From positions 1 through 38,047 of the forward strand of contig JAEZFK010000054.1 of NCBI GenBank assembly GCA_023437715.1: a stretch of DNA of 38,047 nucleotides. Reading direction: 5' to 3'. A program made the position numbers and the translations under genes. How positions within the stretch are numbered: position 1 is the stretch's first letter; every line of letters starts with the position of its first letter. Below, one piece after another: positions 7,821 through 16,003 of the stretch. The DNA is from Bacillota bacterium (GTDB lineage Bacteria > Bacillota > Clostridia > Lachnospirales > Lachnospiraceae). A model generated the notes under the pieces. The model searched no databases. It was given only the letters and a program-made list of their open reading frames with translations, and had not been told where the DNA came from.

Positions 7821-9280
7821 ATCATACCGCCATTACTATCGTTAATAATTTTCTGGAGGGTGTCCTGGAGCTTCATTTGACAATCATCTGTAAGCTGGGA
7901 AACCTTGGCCTGGATTCCGTCTTCCACGATCTGTTCAATGGATTTTCCGAAAATATTGGTGTTCCAGATGCCTTCTTCGCTTTCCCTGGCATTTTCCTTG
8001 ATATAGGCGATTAAATCCTCCGCCTGCTGTTCGCTTCCAACAATGGGGGCGATCTCGGTCTGAATATGTGCTTTTATTAAGTTGATGGACGGAGCCTCTG
8101 CCCGCATCTTCACACCGTATTTGTTTCCATGCTTGATGACCTCGGGTTCGTCTAAGAGAATCTCTGACCGCTCCGGCGTCACCACGCTGTAGCCCTTCTG
8201 GCGCACCTGGCTCATGGCCTGGCTGACCCGCTCGTATTCCGTCCGCATTTTGGCCAGATCGCTTAAGGTCTGCATGAGCTGGTACTCTCCTTCAATGGGA
8301 ATGCCCACGTAGTCGCTTAAAATCTGATAATAATAGCTGTCATCCACCTCCATGCCCACGGAAACGCTGCCGTCTGCCATGTTCATGTTCTGGATCTTTA
8401 TGGAGCGGACGCTGTCCGTGGCTCCGTCAAAGAGGCTTGCGCTTATGTCCTTCATATGGGAAACCTTTTTCACCATATCCTTTGCAGTCTGGATTACCTG
8501 GGCTTTCAGCCAGTGGGTGGCAGGGAGCATTTCCAGCCATTTCGGTATGAAGAAATCCATTTCCGTCACAGGGAATTCCTTTAACACCCGTTCCAGGATG
8601 TTGTTGACGTCATCCTTTTTTAACTGCTCACAGTTGACTGGAAGAACCGTGACCCCGTATTTTTCGCTCATATCCCTTGAAAGGGCGGCAGTCTCGTCAG
8701 AATAGGGCTTTGCGGAGTTCAGCAGGAGAATAAAGGGCTTTCCCAGATTCTTTAATTCCTGTACTGTGCGCTCTTCCGCAGCTATGTAATTGGGGCGTTT
8801 CAGTTCTCCAATGGAGCCGTCGGTGGTAATGACAATGCCGATGGTGGAATGGTCGTTGATGACCTTTCTGGTGCCGATTTCCGCGGCCTTTGTAAAAGGA
8901 ATTTCATAATCAAACCAGGGCGTTTTTACCAGGCGCTCTTCGTCATTTTCAATGTGGCCTGTAGCTCCTTCCACCATAAAGCCCACGCAGTCGATCAAAC
9001 GGACCTTTGTCTCGATTTCATCCCCTAAGCGGATGGTGGCGGCTTCCTTTGGAATGAACTTTGGCTCCGTGGTCATAATGGTCTTTCCTGCCGCACTCTG
9101 GGGCAGTTCGTCCCTTGTCTGGGTTTTCTGGTGTTCATCCATCATGCCCGGCAGGACCATCAATTCCATAAAACGTTTGATGAATGTGGATTTTCCTGTC
9201 CTCACCGGTCCCACGACTCCGATGTAGATCTCTCCGTTGGTCCGGGCTTTGATATCATTGTATACATTATAATTGTCCAT
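7805..9280 (-). CDS. spoIVA: Stage IV sporulation protein A (coat morphogenetic ATPase)
   Basis: Polymerising ATPase that forms the basement layer of the spore coat around the forespore in the mother cell. The 491-residue protein has the family's usual length. The Walker A motif is GPVRTGKST at about 24-32, in a TRAFAC-like GTPase fold that has become an ATPase. The conserved segments KTIMTTEPKFIPKEA, LIDCVGFMVEGA and TDGSIGELKRPNY follow. The C-terminus ends GGMICIII, the conserved tail linked to SpoVM-dependent membrane targeting in Bacillus. ATG 9280 is preceded by GGGGGAA. The upstream sigma-E-like promoter fits known mother-cell expression. Here it is separated from gpsA by the liv operon. 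Confidence 0.98.
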   Translation of the reverse strand: MDNYNVYNDIKARTNGEIYIGVVGPVRTGKSTFIKRFMELMVLPGMMDEHQKTQTRDELPQSAAGKTIMTTEPKFIPKEAATIRLGDEIETKVRLIDCVGFMVEGATGHIENDEERLVKTPWFDYEIPFTKAAEIGTRKVINDHSTIGIVITTDGSIGELKRPNYIAAEERTVQELKNLGKPFILLLNSAKPYSDETAALSRDMSEKYGVTVLPVNCEQLKKDDVNNILERVLKEFPVTEMDFFIPKWLEMLPATHWLKAQVIQTAKDMVKKVSHMKDISASLFDGATDSVRSIKIQNMNMADGSVSVGMEVDDSYYYQILSDYVGIPIEGEYQLMQTLSDLAKMRTEYERVSQAMSQVRQKGYSVVTPERSEILLDEPEVIKHGNKYGVKMRAEAPSINLIKAHIQTEIAPIVGSEQQAEDLIAYIKENARESEEGIWNTNIFGKSIEQIVEDGIQAKVSQLTDDCQMKLQDTLQKIINDSNGGMICIII

Positions 9281-9306
9281 AAAGATTCCCCCTTCTGTGC
9301 TGTTAC

Positions 9307-9334
9307 ACTATATGCGGGGGATAAAAGATTATTC
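9307..9334 (-). promoter_or_regulatory. Sigma-E-like promoter of spoIVA
   Basis: On the minus strand GAATAAT (9334-9328), 13 nt, then CATATAGT (9314-9307). The -10 8-mer is identical to that before yqfC, and the -35 box matches KMATATT at 6 of 7 positions. The position is about 26 nt upstream of the spoIVA start. Confidence 0.6.
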
Positions 9335-9357
9335 CCTTTTCTTTCGGACACCAAAAG

Positions 9358-9409
9358 AGGGTGCTGAAAAAACAAAGCCTGCAGATCGAAGCTATTTTTT
9401 CAGCACCCT
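9358..9409 (-). terminator. Terminator of the liv operon
   Basis: A perfect 15-bp stem, AGGGTGCTGAAAAAA (9358-9372) with TTTTTTCAGCACCCT (9395-9409), and a 22-nt loop. On the minus strand it is followed by C TTTT GG. It lies just after livF and before the spoIVA promoter. Confidence 0.8.
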
Positions 9410-9422
9410 TAAGATGTTATGT

Positions 9423-10133
9423 TTATTCGCCTAAATAGGCTTTCTTTACGGAATCGTCATTCATCAGCTCATCGGCGTCACCGCTTAAAACAATGGCCCC
9501 TGTCTCAAGAACATAAGCCCGGTCTGCAATGGACAGCGCTTTCTTCGCATTCTGCTCCACTAAAAGCACCGTGGTTCCTGATTTGTTGATTTCCTGAATG
9601 ATATCAAAAATTTCATTGACGTAAATAGGGGAAAGTCCCATGGAGGGCTCGTCTAGGACAATGACCTTGGGATGGCTCATAAGGGCCCGGCCCATGGCTA
9701 GCATCTGCTGCTCTCCTCCGCTTAAGGTTCCGGCGGGCTGGTTCTTTCTCTCCAAAAGCCTGGGGAAACGGCGGTAAATCATTTCCAGGGTTTCCTCGAT
9801 CTCGTTCTTATCCCGTCTGGTATATGCGCCCAGCCTTAAGTTTTCATAAACGGTCAATGCGGCAAAAACCCGGCGTCCTTCCGGCACATGGGCCATTCCC
9901 ATGCCCACGATCTTATCGCCTCTGGTTTTTGTAATATCGCGGCCGTCAAATTCAATGGTACCGGCAGCGGCTTTTAAAAGGCCGGTTATGGTGTGAAGGG
10001 TGGTGGTCTTTCCTGCTCCGTTGGCGCCGATCAAAGCCACGATCTCCCCTTCCTTTACTTCAAAGGAAATACCCTTAAGCGCCTTAATGACGCCGTAGTA
10101 TACTTCCAGATTATTCACTTCAAGTATTGCCAT
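9423..10133 (-). CDS. livF: Branched-chain amino-acid ABC transporter ATP-binding protein LivF
   Basis: One of two ATPases that power the Liv importer. The 236-residue protein starts MAILEVNNLEVYYG at ATG 10133, where AAGGAGG lies 8 nt upstream; an in-frame upstream start at 10193 would run into livG. Motifs in order: Walker A GANGAGKTT, Q-loop region, VPEGRRVFAALTVYENLRLGAY typical of LivF, signature LSGGEQQMLAMGRAL, Walker B VIVLDEPSMGLSP and the switch His replaced in the family context by LLVEQNAKKAL. It is the last gene of the operon, 13 nt after livG. Confidence 0.96.
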   Translation of the reverse strand: MAILEVNNLEVYYGVIKALKGISFEVKEGEIVALIGANGAGKTTTLHTITGLLKAAAGTIEFDGRDITKTRGDKIVGMGMAHVPEGRRVFAALTVYENLRLGAYTRRDKNEIEETLEMIYRRFPRLLERKNQPAGTLSGGEQQMLAMGRALMSHPKVIVLDEPSMGLSPIYVNEIFDIIQEINKSGTTVLLVEQNAKKALSIADRAYVLETGAIVLSGDADELMNDDSVKKAYLGE

Positions 10134-10146
10134 GTTGTAAGCCTCC

Positions 10147-10905
10147 TTATTCTCCCAGATATGCCTTGATAACTTCCGGATCATTGAGCACATCCGCCGT
10201 TTTTCCCTGGGTGAGCACCTGGCCGAAATTCAGTACCGTAAGCCGCTCACAGATGCCGGAGACAAGCTTCATGTCGTGTTCGATCAAAAGAATGGTCATG
10301 TCAAAGTTGTCCCTTACAAAGCGTATGGTGTCCATAAGCTCTGTGGTTTCATTGGGATTCATGCCTGCGGCAGGCTCGTCAAGAAGCAGAAGCTTGGGAC
10401 CTGTGGCAAGGGCTCTTGCGATCTCCAGCTTTCTCTGTTTTCCGTAAGGCAGGTTGGAAGCCAGCACGTCCTTTTCCTTATCTAGATCAAACACCTTTAA
10501 AAGCTCTATGGCCTTTTCATCCATTTCCTTTTCTACTTTATAGTATTTAGGAAAGCGGAGGATGCCCGCCACAGTGGAATAGGGATGGCCGTTATGAAGT
10601 CCGGTCTTTACATTGTCAAGGACGGACAATGCCTTAAAAAGGCGGATGTTCTGAAAAGTCCTTGCGACTCCGGCCCTGTTGATGTCCACGGTCTTTTTCC
10701 CTGTAATATTTTCTTCATCCAGAAAGATGGTTCCTGCATTGGGCTTATATACGCCGGTCAAAAGGTTGAAAATTGTGGTTTTTCCGGCTCCGTTGGGGCC
10801 GATAAGGCCGTAAAGCTGTCCCTTTTCAATGGTAACGCTGAAGTCGTCCACGGCCCGCAAACCGCCGAATGAAATGCCCAGATTCTTGATTTCCAGTAAA
10901 GCCAT
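10147..10905 (-). CDS. livG: Branched-chain amino-acid ABC transporter ATP-binding protein LivG
   Basis: Second ATPase of the importer, 252 residues. It shows Walker A GPNGAGKTT, the LivG-type segment GVARTFQNIRLFKALSVLDNV, a signature region LPYGKQRKLEIARAL (YGKQ in place of SGGQ, usual for LivG), Walker B LLLLDEPAAGMNP and switch LLIEHDMKLV. Its C-terminus FGQVLTQGKTADVLNDPEVIKAYLGE is typical. ATG 10905 has GGAGG 7 nt upstream. It lies 2 nt downstream of livM, so the two are translationally coupled. Confidence 0.96.
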   Translation of the reverse strand: MALLEIKNLGISFGGLRAVDDFSVTIEKGQLYGLIGPNGAGKTTIFNLLTGVYKPNAGTIFLDEENITGKKTVDINRAGVARTFQNIRLFKALSVLDNVKTGLHNGHPYSTVAGILRFPKYYKVEKEMDEKAIELLKVFDLDKEKDVLASNLPYGKQRKLEIARALATGPKLLLLDEPAAGMNPNETTELMDTIRFVRDNFDMTILLIEHDMKLVSGICERLTVLNFGQVLTQGKTADVLNDPEVIKAYLGE

Positions 10906-10907
10906 GA

Positions 10908-11984
10908 TTACGCCTCCCCTTTCTCTGACCGGTTTCTATGAAAATACCTCTTCCTGAAATCGATCATCTTCGGACTCCAGTTGAAAATCATCATGACGAT
11001 CAGGACAATGGCATAAATCAGCATACGGTAGTTATTTAAGCCTCGGAGCAGCTCCGGAAGCAGGGTCAGGATGATCGCGGCAATGAGAGATCCCCTGATA
11101 TTTCCGATACCGCCTAAAACCACGAACACAAGGACCATTATCGACTGGTTGTAGCCGAAGTTCTTCTGGGTCGCCGTAAGGGCGGAAAGGTTATGGGAGT
11201 ACAATACTCCTGCAACTCCTGCCAGAGAGGCGGAAATAGTAAATGCCATCAGCTTGTATTTTGTTATATTGATGCCGATGGACTCCGCTGCAATACGGTT
11301 GTCCCGGATGGACATGATGGCGCGGCCTGATCTGGAATTGATTAGGTTCAGCACAATGAACAGGGTGATCAGAACCAGGATCACACCGATGGTAAAGGTG
11401 GAATTCTTCGGAGTTCCCGTAATTCCCTGAGGACCGTTTAAAATGATCGCCCCGTCGCTTCCCATATGAAGCGCAGCGGCATTCTTCAGGGAAAGATGAA
11501 GCCCTTCAGAATCCTTTCCAAGGTAGATTACGTTTACCACGTTTTTAATGATCTCGCCAAAGGCCAGAGTTACGATAGCCAGGTAATCTCCGCGAAGCCT
11601 TAAAACCGGAATTCCTACAAGGATGCCTGCCAGAGCCGCAACGGCAGCGCCGATTAAGATGGCAAAGCAGAACCTGATCCCTGCATTTGGAATGGAATCC
11701 TGCATGATGACGGAAAAGAGGGAGCTGGAAAACGCGCCCACGCACATAAATCCTGCATGGCCCAGGCTCAGCTCGCCTAAGATGCCTACGGTTAAGTTTA
11801 AGGATACCGCCATGATGCTGTAAATGCAAAGGGGAACCAAAAGGCCTTTCATCAGACTGGTCACGTGTCCTGTACTGATCAGAAGCTGTACGATGATAAA
11901 AGCAGCGATCACAATGCCGTAAGTGATCAGATTGCTTCTTAATGTCTTATTAAAACGGAATGTTGTTTTTATACTTTTTCCCAT
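10908..11984 (-). CDS. livM: Branched-chain amino-acid ABC transporter permease LivM
   Basis: Membrane permease that pairs with LivH to form the import channel. The 358-residue protein has about nine hydrophobic segments after a basic N-terminus (MGKSIKTTFRFNKTL). The LivM family signature is visible in SLNLTVGILGELSLGHAGFM, RLRGDYLAIVTLAFGEIIKN and the cytoplasmic coupling segment SRSGRAIMSIRDNRIAAESIGI. It ends in a basic tail (RKRYFHRNRSEKGEA). It lies 9 nt after livH in the same operon. Confidence 0.95.
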   Translation of the reverse strand: MGKSIKTTFRFNKTLRSNLITYGIVIAAFIIVQLLISTGHVTSLMKGLLVPLCIYSIMAVSLNLTVGILGELSLGHAGFMCVGAFSSSLFSVIMQDSIPNAGIRFCFAILIGAAVAALAGILVGIPVLRLRGDYLAIVTLAFGEIIKNVVNVIYLGKDSEGLHLSLKNAAALHMGSDGAIILNGPQGITGTPKNSTFTIGVILVLITLFIVLNLINSRSGRAIMSIRDNRIAAESIGINITKYKLMAFTISASLAGVAGVLYSHNLSALTATQKNFGYNQSIMVLVFVVLGGIGNIRGSLIAAIILTLLPELLRGLNNYRMLIYAIVLIVMMIFNWSPKMIDFRKRYFHRNRSEKGEA

Positions 11985-11993
11985 GTCGTCTAC

Positions 11994-12878
11994 CTACACT
12001 TTCTCGTTAATCTTCTTACCTAAAATTCCGGTAGGTCTTACAAGAAGAAGAACAATGAGGACTGCAAATACGATGGCATCGGAAAGCTGGGAAGAAATAT
12101 AAGCCTTGCTTAAGTTTTCAATGACTCCCAGTAAAAGTCCGCCGATTAAGGCTCCGGGAATGGAGCCGATTCCGCCAAATACGGCGGCCACGAATGCCTT
12201 GATGCCTGGCATGGAGCCGGTATAGGGGGTAAGAGTCGGATATGCGGAGCAAAGAAGCGCACCCGCAATGGCCGCAAGGGCGGATCCGATAGCAAAGGTA
12301 AGGGCAATGGTGCCGTCTACGTTGATCCCCATGAGCTGGGCCGCTCCCTTATCCTCAGATACGGCCAGCATGGCCTGCCCTGCTTTCGTCTTCTTGATGA
12401 AAGTGGTCAGAACGATCATAATGATAATACAGCTTATAATTGTAACTATGGTCTCACCGGAAATGGTGAGCTTTCCTCCCGCCAGCTTAAGAGCCGGAAC
12501 CGTTACAACAGAGGTAAAGGATTTGGGATTTGAACCAAAAACAATCAGTGCGATGTTTTGAAGCAGGTAGCTCACGCCGATTGCCGTAATCAGGACTGCA
12601 AGAGGGCTCGCCATGCGCAGGGGGCGGTAAGCAACGCCCTCAATGACCATGCCTAATACAGTACATATGATGACCGCAAGGAGTATGCCGGCAACAGGGC
12701 CCAGGCCCATGGTGCTGACCACCGTGAACACCACGTATCCTCCAATCATGATTACATCGCCATGAGCAAAATTAAGCATCTTGGCAATGCCATACACCAT
12801 GGTATAACCAAGAGCAATGATTGCATAGACGCTGCCCAGGCTTAAACCATTAATAAAATAGGATATGAAACTCATCAT
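11994..12878 (-). CDS. livH: Branched-chain amino-acid ABC transporter permease LivH
   Basis: First permease of the importer, about 294 residues and mostly hydrophobic. Conserved features include SLGSVYAIIALGYTMVYG, MLNFAHGDVIMIGGY and the coupling segment KTKAGQAMLAVSEDKGAAQLMGI. I start it at ATG 12878 because GAGGTG lies 7 nt upstream; an in-frame ATG at 12893 overlaps that ribosome binding site. A hairpin separates it from the binding-protein gene livJ, so it may be expressed at a lower level than livJ. Confidence 0.94.
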   Translation of the reverse strand: MMSFISYFINGLSLGSVYAIIALGYTMVYGIAKMLNFAHGDVIMIGGYVVFTVVSTMGLGPVAGILLAVIICTVLGMVIEGVAYRPLRMASPLAVLITAIGVSYLLQNIALIVFGSNPKSFTSVVTVPALKLAGGKLTISGETIVTIISCIIIMIVLTTFIKKTKAGQAMLAVSEDKGAAQLMGINVDGTIALTFAIGSALAAIAGALLCSAYPTLTPYTGSMPGIKAFVAAVFGGIGSIPGALIGGLLLGVIENLSKAYISSQLSDAIVFAVLIVLLLVRPTGILGKKINEKV

Positions 12879-12914
12879 ACCAACGCACCTCATTCGTTTT
12901 TTTATGCCAAATAA

Positions 12915-12939
12915 GAGGGTCGTCCTCTGGACGACCCTC
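12915..12939 (-). terminator. Intercistronic hairpin between livJ and livH
   Basis: A perfect 11-bp stem GAGGGTCGTCC (12915-12925) / GGACGACCCTC (12929-12939) with a TCT/AGA triloop, 17 nt past the livJ stop. On the minus strand only a poor T tract follows (TTATTTGG). It fits a leaky terminator or an mRNA-stabilising stem that gives more binding protein than permease. Confidence 0.75.
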
Positions 12940-12956
12940 CGCTGGGTCCAGTTTAA

Positions 12957-14198
12957 TTACATTGCGGTGTAAACACCGTTTACGATCTTAACAGCTTTCG
13001 GAGCTTTATCAGGCTCACCGTCTGCAGTCCATTTCATTCCCTGGCCGGTTAAGCCGTCTACGGAAATCTCTGTCATGGAAGTCTTTAAAGCATCGCAGAT
13101 TGCGGAAGCATCCATATCCGGTGTAATGCCTGCCTTTTCAGCAGCAGCTTTAATGGCATAAACTGCATCGTAGCCATCGGCAGCAAACTGGTTCGGCACT
13201 TCACCGTATTTATCTTTATATGTGGAAACGAATTTCTGTGTTAAATCATCCTTTGCATCAGCTGCAAATGGTGTTAAAAGCATAAGGTTTTCTGCTAAGG
13301 AAACATCAAAGTTTTCTACAGTCAGGATTCCGTCCAGACCGTCGCAGCCAAAGAACTGAGGAGCATAGCCCATCTGCTTTGCCTGAGCGAGGATTAAAGC
13401 TGCCTGGGAATAATAAATCGGCAGGAATACCAGCTCAGCGCCTGCATCCTGTGCTTTCTGAAGCTGTACGGAGAAGTTGGTGTTGTTATCCGCGGTAAAA
13501 GCTTCGTCGGAAACTACTTCAATTCCCTGGTTTGCTGCTTCGGAAACAAATTTATCGTGTATACCGGATGAATAAACATCAGAGCTGTCATAAATGACTG
13601 CAACCTTGGTTGCCAGCTTGTTCTCGCCGATGTACTGTGCGGAAGCCACACCCTGGTTCGGGTCAGAGAAGCATACACGGAACTGGTTGTCAAATTTTGT
13701 ACAGTCCACAGCAGAACCGGAAGGGGTAAGCTGGAACATATTGTCATTGCTGGACTCTGCGCCCACTGCGATACATGGAGCAGAAGTTACGGTGCCGATC
13801 AGCATCTGCATATTCCAGTCCTTTAAAGTATTGTAAGCGTTTACCGCCTTTTCTGTATCGCCTTCATCATCCTGGAAGCTGAAATCAATGGTTGCGCCGC
13901 CGATGCCGCCTGCTGCGTTGATCTCGCTGATTGCCAGCTCTGCGCCGTTCTTAACGGCCTGTCCATAGATAGCAGTGCTTCCTGTGATCGGTCCGATGCC
14001 GCCGATCTTGAAAGAACCTTCTGCGGATGTCTTTGCGCCGTCTGAAGTCTCTCCCGCCGCTGTTGTCTCAGCCCCGGCTTTCGTATCAGCTGCTGCGCTG
14101 GAGCCTTCCGTAGCCTTGCCTGAACCGCAGGCAGACAGGGATGCCGCCATAGCAACTGCCATGGTAAGACTCAATAACTTCTTCATCGATCTTTTCAT
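12957..14198 (-). CDS. livJ: Branched-chain amino-acid ABC transporter substrate-binding lipoprotein
   Basis: Periplasmic-binding-type protein (type I fold, Leu/Ile/Val family) tethered to the outside of the cell membrane. Of its 413 residues, the first 24 form a lipoprotein signal: basic MKRSMKKLL, a hydrophobic core and lipobox LSAC with Cys24. A Gly/Ser/Thr/Ala-rich linker runs to about residue 60, before the core KIGGIGPITGSTAIYGQAVKNG. The ATG at 14198 has GAGGAGG 9 nt upstream. Substrate may be Leu/Ile/Val or another amino acid; the family also includes amide and urea binders, so the ligand is inferred from the liv operon. Confidence 0.93.
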   Translation of the reverse strand: MKRSMKKLLSLTMAVAMAASLSACGSGKATEGSSAAADTKAGAETTAAGETSDGAKTSAEGSFKIGGIGPITGSTAIYGQAVKNGAELAISEINAAGGIGGATIDFSFQDDEGDTEKAVNAYNTLKDWNMQMLIGTVTSAPCIAVGAESSNDNMFQLTPSGSAVDCTKFDNQFRVCFSDPNQGVASAQYIGENKLATKVAVIYDSSDVYSSGIHDKFVSEAANQGIEVVSDEAFTADNNTNFSVQLQKAQDAGAELVFLPIYYSQAALILAQAKQMGYAPQFFGCDGLDGILTVENFDVSLAENLMLLTPFAADAKDDLTQKFVSTYKDKYGEVPNQFAADGYDAVYAIKAAAEKAGITPDMDASAICDALKTSMTEISVDGLTGQGMKWTADGEPDKAPKAVKIVNGVYTAM

Positions 14199-14257
14199 AA
14201 ATTCATTCCTCCTCTAAAAACTTTATATATATACATTTTCGCGTATACATAGTCTTT

Positions 14258-14286
14258 ATAATAGAATGGCTTTTAAAAAATGTCAA
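14258..14286 (-). promoter_or_regulatory. Strong sigma-A promoter of the liv operon
   Basis: On the minus strand a perfect TTGACA (14286-14281), a 17-nt spacer and TATTAT (14263-14258). A leader of about 50 nt precedes livJ and contains no obvious riboswitch or attenuator. The flanking DNA is very A+T rich. Confidence 0.85.
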
Positions 14287-14334
14287 CTAATTTTCATTCA
14301 ATTACGAAAAAAATCAATTCATTTCCTTGATTCA

Positions 14335-15345
14335 TTAATTCTCCCAGGGCAGATCGGAGCTTTCGATGGTTCTGTCACGCAGCATTAAATCAGTCACCGC
14401 CTCAGAGGCCGGCTTGCCGTCAAATAAAACCGCGTTTACCTGCTCTACGATAGGCATGGAAACCTGGTGTTTTTCCGACAATGCAAGAGCCGCCTTGGCG
14501 GAATAAATCCCCTCCACCACCATTTTCACTTCCTTTGTGGCCTCTTCCATGGTCTTGCCCTGTCCCATGAGGATTCCCGCCCTCCGGTTGCGGCTGTGCA
14601 TGCTGGCGCAGGTTACGATCAGATCCCCGATGCCGGACAGGCCGCAAAAGGTCTGGAATTTTCCTCCCATGGCTGTTCCCAGCCTGGAAATTTCGGCAAT
14701 GCCTCTTGTAATCAGGGCAGCCTTTGTATTATCTCCATACCCTAATCCGTCTGCAATTCCGGCTGCAAGGGCAATGACATTTTTAAGGGCGCCTCCCAGT
14801 TCAATTCCCAGAATATCGGGGCTTGTATAAACCCGGAAAACCTCATGCATAAAGACGCTCTGTACGTACTCAGCTGTCTTTCTGGAGCGGGCACCTGCCA
14901 CACAGGTGGTGGGGAGACCCTTGCTCACTTCCTCCGCATGGCTTGGGCCGGATAAGACAGCCACATCTGCCACGGGAAGCTCCTCCTCCAGGATTTCCGA
15001 AAGGGTCATCAGGGTGGCTTCTTCAATTCCCTTTGCCACATTGACCACTACCTGGCCGTAGCGGCAGAAAGGCTTCATCCTTTTCGCTGTGGGGCGGACA
15101 TATACGGATGGGACCGCAGTTACCAGAATATCCCGTCCTGTCATGGCCTCTTCTAAATTCTCTGTAAAAACCATGGCCTCCGGCAGCACCAGGTCCGGAA
15201 GCGTTCCATGTCTGTGAGTCGTTTTCATCTCTGAAATTTCCTCAGGAATAGCCGACCATACAACCACTTCATGCCCATTATTATATAGAAGGACTGCCAG
15301 GGCAATTCCCCAGCTTCCTGATCCGATAATCCCAATTTTTGCCAT
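14335..15345 (-). CDS. gpsA: Glycerol-3-phosphate dehydrogenase [NAD(P)+]
   Basis: Reduces dihydroxyacetone phosphate to sn-glycerol 3-phosphate for phospholipid synthesis. The 336-residue protein has the Rossmann motif IGSGSWGIAL near residue 7, VTAVPSVYVRPTAK, VNVAKGIEE, LSGPSHAEEVSKGLPTTCV and the catalytic Lys region GGALKNVIALAAGIADGLGYGDNTKAAL. GTFCGLSGIGDLIVTC-like sequence follows (FCGLSGIGDLIVTCAS). I start it at ATG 15345 with GAGGTG 6 nt upstream; the in-frame GTG at 15354 lies in that ribosome binding site. It follows plsY by 15 nt, which links the two steps of acyl-glycerol-3-phosphate formation. Confidence 0.97.
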   Translation of the reverse strand: MAKIGIIGSGSWGIALAVLLYNNGHEVVVWSAIPEEISEMKTTHRHGTLPDLVLPEAMVFTENLEEAMTGRDILVTAVPSVYVRPTAKRMKPFCRYGQVVVNVAKGIEEATLMTLSEILEEELPVADVAVLSGPSHAEEVSKGLPTTCVAGARSRKTAEYVQSVFMHEVFRVYTSPDILGIELGGALKNVIALAAGIADGLGYGDNTKAALITRGIAEISRLGTAMGGKFQTFCGLSGIGDLIVTCASMHSRNRRAGILMGQGKTMEEATKEVKMVVEGIYSAKAALALSEKHQVSMPIVEQVNAVLFDGKPASEAVTDLMLRDRTIESSDLPWEN

Positions 15346-15360
15346 TTGCTTCACCTCATA

Positions 15361-16002
15361 TTATTTTTTACCTGATCCGATGGAAATTTTATTCTCCGTA
15401 CCGCGGACAAGTCTGACAATATTTGCCCTGTGTCGCCAGAACGCCTGACCGCTTATGAGAGCTGCCACTATGTAGTATTCCGGCAGCTGACCGCTGCTCA
15501 CTCCATAAGCGCCGTTTCTCCCAAAGATAATGAGCCAGACCAGCAGAATCGTTGCAACCACCAGAGACCCTAAGGACACGTATCTGGTGACGGCCACAAT
15601 CAGCAGAAAGGCCACAAGGCATAAAAGCATCAGCCTTAAATCCACCGCCACAATAAGGCCTGCGGTGGCCGCAATTCCCTTTCCTCCCTTAAAGTTCAGG
15701 TAAAAGGGATAATTGTGGCCCAGAATGACGCCAAAGCTTGTGTACAAGATCAGAAGATAAATCATTTCCGGCTGTGCCCGGAAGAAAAACCGAACCAGCA
15801 GGCAGGGAATAAGCGCCTTGAGGAAGTCGCCGAAAAATACCACAGCCCCGGCCTTTGCCCCCATGACCCTTAAAGCGTTGGTCGTTCCCGAATTACCGCT
15901 TCCGTAGTTGCGGATATCAATGTTATGGAGTTTTCCGTATAAGAAGCCGGACTGTAAAAGTCCGAATAAATAGCCGGCTAAAAGGCAGATAATCCTTTCC
16001 AT
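15361..16002 (-). CDS. plsY: Glycerol-3-phosphate acyltransferase PlsY
   Basis: Membrane enzyme that transfers the acyl group from acyl-phosphate to glycerol 3-phosphate, making lysophosphatidate. The 213-residue protein has five to six hydrophobic segments. The three cytoplasmic motifs of the family are visible: GSGNSGTTNALRVMG, a glycine-rich GHNYPFYLNFKGGKGIAAT and the C-terminal segment with FWRHRANIVRL. ATG 16002 has AAAGGAA upstream. The gene starts 1 nt after der ends and is followed by gpsA, which makes its substrate. Confidence 0.97.
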   Translation of the reverse strand: MERIICLLAGYLFGLLQSGFLYGKLHNIDIRNYGSGNSGTTNALRVMGAKAGAVVFFGDFLKALIPCLLVRFFFRAQPEMIYLLILYTSFGVILGHNYPFYLNFKGGKGIAATAGLIVAVDLRLMLLCLVAFLLIVAVTRYVSLGSLVVATILLVWLIIFGRNGAYGVSSGQLPEYYIVAALISGQAFWRHRANIVRLVRGTENKISIGSGKK

Positions 16003-16003
16003 A

